Made by a program: the position numbers and the translations under genes | In this document: positions 1 to 4,853 of the stretch, in pieces | Position numbering within the stretch: position 1 is the first letter of the stretch | How the letters are laid out: each line of letters opens with the position of its first letter | The notes under the pieces: generated by a model | What the model saw: the letters and a program-made list of their open reading frames with translations, nothing else | Databases searched by the model: none | What the model was told of the DNA's origin: nothing | From: Bacillota bacterium | GTDB lineage: Bacteria > Bacillota > Desulfotomaculia > Desulfotomaculales > Desulfallaceae | Direction of reading: 5' to 3' | DNA length: 5,165 bases | Assembly (NCBI GenBank): GCA_009781965.1 | Contig: WQUS01000163.1 | Span: forward strand, 1 to 5,165

Positions 1-120
1 GAATGTGCCGAGGATGCTGATTATAATTGTTTCCATCATACTGTAGAAGTACCCGTAATAATTTTGGACTGTTTCGACTTCATCAAAATATTCTTCTATG
101 GTTTCTATTAGTTTTTTCAT
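1..120 (-). CDS. N-terminal fragment of a probable ISAs1-like transposase (runs off the left edge)
   Basis: Forty codons are open on the minus strand from an ATG at 118-120 to the window edge, with no stop. The peptide begins MKKLIETIEEYFDEVETVQN and continues with a Tyr-rich turn and a hydrophobic helix (METIIISILGTF). A short acidic helix ending in YF-x-E-V-E, followed by a Y/F-rich stretch and a hydrophobic helix, resembles the DDE_Tnp_1-associated N-terminal domain of ISAs1/H-repeat transposases. That match is from memory of the family, and the catalytic DDE part lies outside the window. There is no Shine-Dalgarno sequence. A TATAAT lies only six bases before the ATG, so expression may be weak or leaderless. 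No terminal inverted repeat could be defined between 121 and 240. It could instead be an unrelated small gene. Coding is fairly likely; the family call is moderate. Confidence 0.5.
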   Translation of the reverse strand, partial: MKKLIETIEEYFDEVETVQNYYGYFYSMMETIIISILGTF

Positions 121-240
121 AACTGCATTATATCACGTTTTGCTCGATGAAACTAAATTTCCGTGGGGGGGTGTTTTTGGGTATGCCCTAAGTATAAAGC
201 GTTTCACGCCTACATTTAGTAGTTTCGCTTACGACAAAAC

Positions 241-289
241 CGGCCCTTCGGGCCGCCGCACTTCTGCCGCGGCACATGGCGTTCGGCAG
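241..289. repeat. Two adjacent GC-rich hairpins (REP-like)
   Basis: CGGCCC (241-246) pairs perfectly with GGGCCG (250-255) around a TTC loop. CTGCCG (264-269) pairs with CGGCAG (284-289). They form a GC-rich island in an otherwise AT-rich stretch between the transposase fragment and the tRNA unit. Neither is followed by a T-run on either strand, so they are not obvious terminators. I see no credible gene between 121 and 360. Confidence 0.5.
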
Positions 290-362
290 CGCTCTACACG
301 GTCAGTTTCAAAGCATGATACGTATATCTTGCTAATTCCCTTACGGACATGAAAGTCAAGCA

Positions 363-391
363 TAAAGAAAAGGATGTCAGAAGCGACATCC
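363..391 (-). terminator. Intrinsic terminator of the tRNA-Leu unit
   Basis: On the minus strand GGATGTC pairs perfectly with GACATCC (385-391 with 372-378) around a six-base loop. The hairpin is followed at once by TTTTCTTTAT. It lies about 95 bases downstream of the tRNA 3' end on the same strand, with no gene between, so it most simply ends the tRNA transcript. Confidence 0.8.
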
Positions 392-487
392 CTAAAATAG
401 TAATTCTAATTCCAAATATAACATAAACCCAAACCCTTGGCCAACAGGAAAAAACTGCCTCAAGTGGTTCGGATTATATTCGTTTGA

Positions 488-570
488 TGCCCGAGGCCGG
501 ACTCGAACCGGCACGGGATTGCTCCCGAAGGATTTTAAGTCCTTTGCGTCTACCATTCCGCCACTCGGGC
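488..570 (-). tRNA. tRNA-Leu, anticodon UAA
   Basis: The 83-nt minus-strand sequence folds as a class II tRNA. The acceptor stem GCCCGAG/CTCGGGC has discriminator A. The D-arm is GGCGGAATGGTAGACGC, and the anticodon stem AAGGA/TCCTT holds the loop CTTAAAA, which reads UAA. The long variable arm is CGGGA-GCAA-TCCCG, and the T-arm is GCCGG-TTCGAGT-CCGGC. The long variable arm and the A73 discriminator fit leucine, and the anticodon reads UUA and UUG codons. The 3' CCA is not encoded (the flank reads TCA), so tRNA nucleotidyltransferase must add it. The gene has its own promoter about 50 bases upstream and a terminator downstream, so it appears to be a single-tRNA transcription unit. Confidence 0.97.
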
Positions 571-617
571 AGGCTCAACTCAACTGTTGAAACACGCTCC
601 CTTGAAACACATAAGAT

Positions 618-646
618 ATTATAACTGATGCGGCATTTACTGTCAA
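618..646 (-). promoter_or_regulatory. Consensus sigma-A promoter of tRNA-Leu
   Basis: On the minus strand TTGACA (641-646) and TATAAT (618-623) are both perfect consensus hexamers separated by exactly 17 bp. Transcription should begin near 611, leaving a 5' leader of about 40 nt to be processed off before the tRNA start at 570. The strength of the match fits a stable-RNA gene. Confidence 0.9.
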
Positions 647-674
647 TTTCTTTTTACGTCATTTCATTAGAGGC

Positions 675-718
675 CGGCGCTTTAACGCCGCCCCGCAAAG
701 CGGGGTGCTGGGTTTACT
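675..718. repeat. REP-like double hairpin
   Basis: CGGCG (675-679) pairs with CGCCG (686-690), and directly after it CCCCGC (691-696) pairs with GCGGGG (700-705). The second hairpin is followed by GGTTTACT at 711-718. The same order, a CCCCGC..GCGGGG hairpin and then GGTTTACT, recurs at 2016-2047, so this is likely a repeated intergenic element. The stretch 571-1099 has no other gene-like content besides the promoters and palindromes listed here. Confidence 0.55.
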
Positions 719-833
719 TGAAACGGCGAAAAATCAGGCTTGCAAATCTGCATAATGGGTAGTGGGAACATGCCCTAATCACCTTTTATTTTTTCAAATC
801 TTTGTTTGTAGAATTATACTACGTTCACTTCAG

Positions 834-869
834 TTACGCCGCAGAATTGACGGCGTAATATTTATTTTT
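834..869 (+). terminator. Terminator-like hairpin without an obvious upstream gene
   Basis: TTACGCCG (834-841) and CGGCGTAA (851-858) form a perfect 8-bp stem with a nine-base loop, followed by TATTTATTTTT. The form is that of a plus-strand intrinsic terminator. No plus-strand gene precedes it, so it may insulate the kinase promoter just downstream from read-through, or be a relic. Confidence 0.4.
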
Positions 870-899
870 GACAAATTTGTTGTATTTTGCGTGTTTATA

Positions 900-927
900 T
901 TGAAAAAACTACAATATTCGATATAAT
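900..927 (+). promoter_or_regulatory. Probable promoter of the histidine-kinase unit
   Basis: TTGAAA (900-905) and a perfect TATAAT (922-927) are spaced by 16 bp. Transcription would begin near 934, giving a leader of about 165 nt before the small ORF at 1100 and about 250 nt before the kinase. A long leader that contains a strong palindrome (1005-1081) suggests control after initiation, but this is inference. Confidence 0.55.
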
Positions 928-1004
928 ACTTACAGTTAGTAAAAATAATCTATTTACATAATGTAATTTTCCTGCGGTTACTTCATCGCTCACTAAACAG
1001 CCTC

Positions 1005-1081
1005 TATATTCGGTGAAAATAAACTTTCCGGACTATCGGTCAGAACGGTTTTTACCCGGTCGTTATTTTCTGCCGAATATA
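1005..1081. repeat. Palindromic element, left copy
   Basis: TATATTCGG (1005-1013) pairs with CCGAATATA (1073-1081), and GAAAATAA (1015-1022) pairs with TTATTTTC (1063-1070), with only a one/two-base bulge between the stems. About 40 bases lie in the loop. The outer right arm runs directly into the AGAAGGAG ribosome site at 1083-1090, so a folded transcript would place that site at the foot of the stem. The element is homologous, in inverted orientation, to the palindrome at 2240-2301. Confidence 0.75.
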
Positions 1082-1099
1082 TAGAAGGAGCACAAGGCA

Positions 1100-1186
1100 T
1101 TGCGAGACAAAACGGCACCATGTATTGGTATCAAACGTAATCCTATTTCATCGGTCAAGTTTGTGGGAAGGTGTGAAAATTTATGA
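1100..1186 (+). CDS. Possible 28-residue leader ORF, translationally coupled to the kinase
   Basis: A TTG at 1100 is preceded by a strong AGAAGGAG (1083-1090) at a nine-base spacing. It opens 28 codons ending in TGA at 1184-1186, and that stop overlaps the kinase ATG (1183-1185) as ATGA, the classic geometry for translational coupling. The peptide reads (M)RDKTAPCIGIKRNPISSV and ends in CENL; it is basic and carries two cysteines. I do not recognise a family. An in-frame stop at 1082-1084 limits upstream extension. The non-ATG start and short length are the main doubts; the ribosome site and the ATGA overlap are the support. It could be a regulatory leader peptide or the remnant of a longer gene. 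Confidence 0.4.
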   Translation: MRDKTAPCIGIKRNPISSVKFVGRCENL

Positions 1187-1983
1187 AAACAAGAGTTATG
1201 CAAAAGGATTGTAAAAACTGCAGCATCGTTTACCGTCAGGAAGAGGCTATTCACAACATAAAGTTGCTTTTAACCATCATTTTTGCAAAGATACAGTATG
1301 AAGAACTCACCGCGCAGCCGGATATGGCGCCGGAATTCGCAAGCTTTCTTTCATACATGAAAAAATCCAGCTTCAAGCTCATCAAAATTGTGAACGACGC
1401 CACAGACTTGGGAAGGCTTAGCCGCGGCGCGCTTTCACCGCGTTTGCGAAATTATGACGTTGTTGCGCTGATACGTGACCTTTTGGAAACTGCCACGCCT
1501 TTGGCCACCAATAAGAAATTACACCTAGAATTTACCAGCAACATATGTCAACTGACTACTGCGGTGGATAAAGAAATGCTAGAGCGAATCATGCTCAACC
1601 TGTTGTCAAACGCCATTAAGTTTTCACATGAAAACGGCATCATTACGGTACAGATTAATGAAAAACCCGAGTTGGTGCAGATTAGTGTTGCTGATAACGG
1701 AATCGGCATACCGCCAAACCGTGTTAAGGATATTTTTAACCGTTATGTCTCAGATGCCAATAGCCAAAACAAATATGGCGTTGGTGTCGGCCTGGCGGTA
1801 GCTCAGGGCCTAGCCAACTCGATGCAAGGGCTTATTTCTGTTAAATCCGGCGATTGGGGCACTATTATGACATTGTCCCTGCCCAAGCTTTCTACTGCAG
1901 ATGAGGATGAGTTTAGATCTTTTTATTCGGACTTTTATAGCGACAATATGGTTCAAATTGAATTGTCAGACGAATTAGGGTAA
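1183..1983 (+). CDS. Cytoplasmic orphan sensor histidine kinase with atypical H-box
   Basis: This is a 266-residue protein with no membrane segment and no recognisable PAS or GAF sensor domain. Residues 15-80 look like a dimerisation/phosphoacceptor two-helix unit. His24 sits in AIHNIKLLLTII, which aligns with the usual HELRTPL box, but the acidic residue after His is Asn and the Pro is Leu. Residues 91-235 form a standard HATPase_c domain: N-box with Asn139 and Asn143 (LNLLSNAIKF), G1 box DNGIGI at 171-176, F-box DIF around 183-185, G2 box GVGVGL at 199-204, and a final GTIMTLSLP strand. ATP binding therefore looks intact, while autophosphorylation is uncertain. A C-x2-C pair (Cys10, Cys13) lies at the N-terminus, and an acidic 30-residue tail ends the protein. 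The start follows GGGAAGGTG (1165-1173), and an in-frame TGA at 1174 excludes extension. No response regulator is adjacent. It may feed a phosphorelay such as Spo0A or act as a phosphatase; this is inferred. Confidence 0.85.
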   Translation: MKTRVMQKDCKNCSIVYRQEEAIHNIKLLLTIIFAKIQYEELTAQPDMAPEFASFLSYMKKSSFKLIKIVNDATDLGRLSRGALSPRLRNYDVVALIRDLLETATPLATNKKLHLEFTSNICQLTTAVDKEMLERIMLNLLSNAIKFSHENGIITVQINEKPELVQISVADNGIGIPPNRVKDIFNRYVSDANSQNKYGVGVGLAVAQGLANSMQGLISVKSGDWGTIMTLSLPKLSTADEDEFRSFYSDFYSDNMVQIELSDELG

Positions 1984-2015
1984 GCCTTAAACTTGCCTCT
2001 AAATTTAGTGAACTA

Positions 2016-2035
2016 CCCCGCAGTAAGCTGCGGGG
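2016..2035. repeat. REP-like hairpin 1 downstream of the kinase
   Basis: CCCCGCAG (2016-2023) pairs perfectly with CTGCGGGG (2028-2035) around a TAAG loop, 33 bases after the kinase stop. No T-run follows. It is followed by GGTTTACT (2040-2047), as at 691-718. Confidence 0.65.
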
Positions 2036-2039
2036 CATC

Positions 2040-2078
2040 GGTTTACTACCCGCAGCTTCAGCTGCGAGGTAATAAACC
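2040..2078. repeat. Long imperfect palindrome 2 downstream of the kinase
   Basis: The arms GGTTTACTACC-CGCAGCT (2040-2057) and AGCTGCG-A-GGTAATAAACC (2060-2078) pair over about 17 bp, with one mismatch and one bulged A and a two-base loop. It directly follows hairpin 1, giving a tandem REP/BIME-like arrangement. Confidence 0.65.
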
Positions 2079-2097
2079 TGTTCCCTTCGCGGGCGTC

Positions 2098-2129
2098 GCG
2101 CAAAGAAAATGCAAGCATTTTCTTTGCGC
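2098..2129. repeat. Perfect 15-bp hairpin 3
   Basis: GCGCAAAGAAAATGC (2098-2112) pairs perfectly with GCATTTTCTTTGCGC (2115-2129) around AA. Outer arms TTCGCG (2086-2091) and CGCGAA (2139-2144) can add a second stem, and CCTTCGCG is also directly repeated on both sides. No U-tract follows, so a simple terminator role is unlikely. Confidence 0.65.
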
Positions 2130-2167
2130 TCGTGCCTTCGCGAAAATAAACGGTAAGTTGCCGGTAT

Positions 2168-2216
2168 AGTAACCAGTACCCATTTGCGTTAACAACGCGA
2201 ATGGGTACTGGTTACT
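2168..2216 (+). terminator. Very long hairpin 4, possible terminator of the kinase unit
   Basis: A 23-bp stem (2168-2190 with 2194-2216) closes on a three-base loop, with a single G-T wobble at 2185/2199. A T-rich stretch (TTTATTTTTGGTTTT) begins about eight bases beyond the stem on the plus strand. That distance is longer than ideal for an intrinsic terminator. The stem is far longer than termination requires, so it may instead be a palindromic repeat or a processing/stability element for the kinase mRNA. Confidence 0.45.
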
Positions 2217-2239
2217 CGTTGAATTTATTTTTGGTTTTA

Positions 2240-2301
2240 CTATATATTCAGTAGAAAATAACGACTAGGCAGAAAGAAGATTATTTTCACCAAATATATA
2301 G
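2240..2301. repeat. Palindromic element, right copy
   Basis: The left arm CTATATATTCAGTAGAAAAT (from 2240) and the right arm TTATTTTCACCAAATATATA (2281-2300) form an imperfect palindrome. Read on the plus strand, bases 2240-2270 match the minus strand of 1084-1054 at 26 of 31 positions, with every difference a transition. The outer arms of the two copies also match. The two elements are therefore homologous and inverted, bracketing the kinase unit. Confidence 0.75.
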
Positions 2302-2318
2302 ACGCCTTTCAATTCAGC

Positions 2319-2618
2319 TTATTTGGGGTGCTGCCGGCCCTCGCTGTCCATGTAATAATTATCCTTAATAATCAATTGGGAGATTGGTACGATTTGAAAT
2401 CCCTTTTCTTTCAGTCCCTTTAGAATAATTGGAAGTGCTTTTGGCGTATCCTTTGCGTCATTGTGGAATAAGAGGATGGACCCGTTGCCAAGGTGCTTAT
2501 TGTTCAAAACACGATCTATTTCATAATTCACACCTTTATTCATCCAGTCATGGCTATCAACAATAGATACAAAAAACGGGAAACGATTAATACCCTGACG
2601 AAAGGGGGGCGGCGGCAA
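2319..2618 (-). pseudogene. 3' fragment of a polysaccharide deacetylase (NodB-type) gene
   Basis: About 99 codons remain, with only a TTG as nominal start. The frame is closed upstream by the TAA that ends the recombinase at 2628-2630. Residues 19-25 (IVDSHDW) and 47-53 (SILLFHN) are the late conserved blocks of the NodB deacetylase domain, with His52 at the position of the metal/base-assisting His. They are followed by the typical TPKALPIILKGLKEKGF helix and a V-x-S-Q-L-I end. The N-terminal TFDDG and H-x3-H metal-binding blocks are missing, so this piece cannot be an active enzyme. Full-length relatives (about 200-300 residues) deacetylate peptidoglycan or other polysaccharides, often in sporulation. 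The break lies directly beside a serine recombinase, which suggests the gene was interrupted by that element. The sequence before about residue 12 (PPPPFRQG) may be native or junction-derived. Confidence 0.75.
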
Positions 2619-2627
2619 GATAGATGA

Positions 2628-4100
2628 TTATATATTCCATGATATACGGATAGAATCATTATAAACAAGCACATTTTTAATAAGCGCCTTGGCGGCATCT
2701 CTCTTTGATTCCATATCAAATATCTCCCAATTATCCAAATCAGGAATAATGATTTGCTGCGGCTTCACAGCCGCGTTATTTATGCTGGCCAGTAGTGTAA
2801 TTTTTTTGCTATCAAGGTCTAGTATTTTAGTATTTATATATTTCATCAACACATCATTCGCGTTTGGCAGGGATGTTAAAAGACCGTCTATTTCTCTTTC
2901 TACATTATGCAGCTCTATTTTTAAGCTGTTCGTATCTGTTTCCGGTACGGCTTCTTGGTAAATTTGGTCAATCTCTAATTTCGTTATAAAATTTTGCATT
3001 TCACTGTATACGTATTCCTCTATATCCTTCAGATAATGCGGGGCTAGCTTTTTGGCGCATTTGTCAGCAATGTATCTGCCAGTACAAGCAAGGTATTTTG
3101 TGTTATTGTAGACTTTCACGCTCATCCCATAACCGCAATAGCCGCATTTCACCAAACCCGTAAGCCAGCTGTGTTTCCCCTTGCCTGTGTTTTTTATCTG
3201 CCGGTTACCGTCCATTTTTGCCTGACATTGCAGCCAGGTTTTAGCGTCAACCACGCCATTGTGCAGGGCAATAGATAGTACCTGATTATCTAACGCGGTA
3301 TACTTATTGGCACCCCTGTCCCGCTTGCCGTACAGGCTGCACCCGTATTCGCCGGTAAATTCTTCGATCGGATTTATGATAACGACATTTTTGGCCTGGT
3401 AGAAGTGGTATATATCCGCATCGGCCTTGACATAAGCAGGGTTGTGGAGTATCCGGGCCAATTTTACATTACTCCACATGCCGCCATGTTTGGCTTTAAG
3501 TTCCTTCGCCAGCCCACCAAGGGAGACATTACTTGTCGCGTAGCGTTTATATATGGCTTGGACTAAACCCATTTCTTGATCATTGGGGATCAGTTTTGCC
3601 ACTTTCTTGCCGTTTCTAATTTCCTTGATATTCGTATAACCGAGCGGCGCGGGGCCGCCAAGCCAGACGCCATACTGGCCGCGGGCATAATAATTATCGC
3701 GGATACGCTCCGCGATAGTCTCGCGCTCCAACTGGGCAAAAACCATGACAATATACACCATTGCGCGGCCAACGGCAGTGGCGGTGTCAAATTTTTCGTT
3801 CGCAGAAACAAAATCAACCTTATGAACCGCCAATAAATTTATGATGCTTGCAAAGTCGGTTATAGAGCGGCTGATACGGTCTAACCGGTAAACGACAATT
3901 TTGGTTATTTTATTTTGTGCTACGTCTGACAGCAGCCGCTGGAAGTCTGGTCTATCCGTATTTTTGCCGGAAAAGCCCTTGTCCTTGTAAACCAGAAAAT
4001 CTTGCCCCGGTGTTAATTCCTTATGGCAGATGTCTATTTGCGTTTCTATGGAGATGCTATCCTTTTTGTCCAGGCTTTGCCGGGCATATATGGCTTCCAT
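2628..4100 (-). CDS. Large serine site-specific recombinase (SpoIVCA/phage-integrase type)
   Basis: This 490-residue protein has the normal length and order of large serine recombinases. The N-terminal resolvase domain carries YARQS with nucleophile Ser9 and Arg7, then GFSGKNTDRPDFQRLL (42-57) and the catalytic YRLDRISRS (71-79). A long helix follows with AQLERETIAERI (122-133). The recombinase domain begins around GGPAPLGY (148-155). A zinc ribbon has Cys319, Cys322, Cys339 and Cys348, and a coiled-coil-like segment spans about 390-440. Such enzymes cut and rejoin attachment sites with 2-bp overhangs to integrate or excise phages, ICEs or skin-type elements. No frameshift or missing key residue is visible, so it looks functional. 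The ATG follows an AGGA-containing site at a short spacing. It lies 19 bases downstream of the XRE remnant on the same strand and ends 9 bases before the deacetylase fragment. Confidence 0.95.
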   Translation of the reverse strand: MEAIYARQSLDKKDSISIETQIDICHKELTPGQDFLVYKDKGFSGKNTDRPDFQRLLSDVAQNKITKIVVYRLDRISRSITDFASIINLLAVHKVDFVSANEKFDTATAVGRAMVYIVMVFAQLERETIAERIRDNYYARGQYGVWLGGPAPLGYTNIKEIRNGKKVAKLIPNDQEMGLVQAIYKRYATSNVSLGGLAKELKAKHGGMWSNVKLARILHNPAYVKADADIYHFYQAKNVVIINPIEEFTGEYGCSLYGKRDRGANKYTALDNQVLSIALHNGVVDAKTWLQCQAKMDGNRQIKNTGKGKHSWLTGLVKCGYCGYGMSVKVYNNTKYLACTGRYIADKCAKKLAPHYLKDIEEYVYSEMQNFITKLEIDQIYQEAVPETDTNSLKIELHNVEREIDGLLTSLPNANDVLMKYINTKILDLDSKKITLLASINNAAVKPQQIIIPDLDNWEIFDMESKRDAAKALIKNVLVYNDSIRISWNI

Positions 4101-4119
4101 TTAATCCTGCTTTCTAATA

Positions 4120-4362
4120 CTATTTCTTGTTAAATAATGTAGACATCACGATTTTGCGGCGTTTTTTGTTCATGGCTTCGCCACCCCTTGCTTGCGTACC
4201 CTTGGTATGCGGCGCTCGGCGCGTCTTGACACGCGCAAAAACCTCTTGTAAATCCGGCGAAAGCGAGACATTAGCCAGGTTTTTAGCGCCACCAGGGTCA
4301 TCTGTAATACCAAGTAGATAGTCGGCAGTTACATTGAAGTAATCTGCAAGCTTCCTAATCAT
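4120..4362 (-). pseudogene. N-terminally truncated XRE-family regulator
   Basis: The 80-codon frame starts with MIRKLADYFNVTADYLLGIT, which is the last helix and tail of a HTH_3/XRE domain. The first four helices, including the DNA-recognition helix, are absent. No Shine-Dalgarno sequence precedes the ATG, and an in-frame TAA lies about 30 bases upstream. After residue 46 the sequence becomes very basic and unlike usual repressor tails (TRRAPHTKGTQARGG), over a GC-rich stretch that contains a GCGCGT/ACGCGC hairpin at 4219-4236. This may mean a second disruption. Such regulators commonly repress the recombinase operon of mobile elements, and this one sits just upstream of the recombinase on the same strand. 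A separate short ORF from the internal ATG (MNKKRRK...) behind an AAGGGG is possible but unsupported. Confidence 0.65.
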
Positions 4363-4416
4363 TAATATTTTATGATGACGAAAACAATTTTAACTCAAAA
4401 AATTTAACATAGTAGG

Positions 4417-4515
4417 CTAGTGTCACATCCGGCAAGTATTTGCAGTTGCGATTGTTTGTAAAAAATAAGCAATGGTATTAGTCAATCTCTAATTTCTTGC
4501 CGGATGTAACACTAG
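4417..4515. mobile_element. 99-bp MITE-like element with 20-bp terminal inverted repeats
   Basis: CTAGTGTCACATCCGGCAAG (4417-4436) and CTTGCCGGATGTAACACTAG (4496-4515) are inverted repeats matching at 19 of 20 positions. The interior of about 59 bp is AT-rich and has no ORF. Just outside, TAGTA occurs at 4410-4414 and 4520-4524, and the inverted match extends loosely through GG/GCC, so a 5-bp target duplication with slightly longer ends is possible. The shape fits a non-autonomous transposon relic, although a strong hairpin in a regulatory region cannot be excluded. It lies just upstream of the truncated XRE gene, between it and the divergent 56-residue gene. Confidence 0.65.
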
Positions 4516-4605
4516 GCCTTAGTACAGCACAATGAATGGACAACAATTTCATAGTATAGTACAACCTTTCTTCCTCATAAGTATAGCAAAAAGGGGGTTG
4601 TTCAA

Positions 4606-4776
4606 GTGCCTAAAAAGAAACGCGCGCCACGGGTTTACAAGATAATAAACATCCACCCTACATATGAGACAGAAGAAGACCGCAAAAAAGCCCATAACAA
4701 AGCCGCGCTTATCGCAATTGAAGTTATGCGGCGCGACCAGGAGATTCAACAAAATGCCCCAAATGCGGTGAGCTAA
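4606..4776 (+). CDS. Small basic protein of unknown function, probably element-encoded
   Basis: A GTG at 4606 follows a strong AAGGGGG (4591-4597) at an eight-base spacing and opens 56 codons to TAA at 4774-4776. The product starts MPKKKRAPRVYKIINIHPTY, continues with a charged helix (ETEEDRKKAHNKAALIAIEVMRRDQ) and ends in a polar tail. It has no signal peptide or membrane segment. Short proteins with a K-I-I-x-I-x-P-x-Y/E strand followed by an E/K-rich helix often accompany serine recombinases in clostridial elements, to my recollection; their function is not known to me. A clear terminator follows 31 bases after the stop, so it is a single-gene unit. It is divergent from the XRE remnant and recombinase. 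Confidence 0.7.
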   Translation: MPKKKRAPRVYKIINIHPTYETEEDRKKAHNKAALIAIEVMRRDQEIQQNAPNAVS

Positions 4777-4807
4777 ACGAACTAAACCAAATACCCTCAG
4801 AGCCCGG

Positions 4808-4853
4808 GAGGCCGTTAAGAGTGCATAACACACTTTTAGCAGCCTCTTTTTTT
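4808..4853 (+). terminator. Intrinsic terminator of the 56-residue gene
   Basis: GAGGC (4808-4812) pairs with GCCTC (4842-4846). Inside, GTTAAGAGTG (4814-4823) pairs with CACTTTTAGC (4831-4840) with two wobbles, and the loop is seven bases. Seven T residues follow immediately (4847-4853). Confidence 0.9.

Noticed and set aside
98..352. Plus-strand open frame of 84 codons
   Set aside because: It has no ribosome site, reads through hairpins and GC-rich repeats, overlaps the transposase start antisense, and its protein has no domain-like pattern.
868..873. Perfect TTGACA as a -35 box
   Set aside because: There is no -10 hexamer at 16-18 bp. The TTGAAA/TATAAT pair just downstream fits better.
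1000..2307. GCCT just outside both palindromes as a target-site duplication of the kinase cassette
   Set aside because: Only four bases, not equally spaced from the ends (1000-1003 and 2304-2307); chance is likely.
2590..2630. Attachment-site core of the recombinase
   Set aside because: The junction must be near here, but no second copy of any convincing core was found in the window, so no att site can be defined.
2689..4117. Several open frames antisense to, or in other frames of, the recombinase gene
   Set aside because: They lie inside a clear 490-residue domain-bearing gene and have no ribosome sites or family-like sequence.
4219..4236. GCGCGT/ACGCGC hairpin inside the XRE remnant as a terminator
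   Set aside because: On the minus strand, the strand of the gene, the T-run comes before the stem and not after it.
4389..4401. TTTAACTCAAAA as a repressor operator
   Set aside because: Only a partial dyad in AT-rich sequence, with no second site of the same form nearby.
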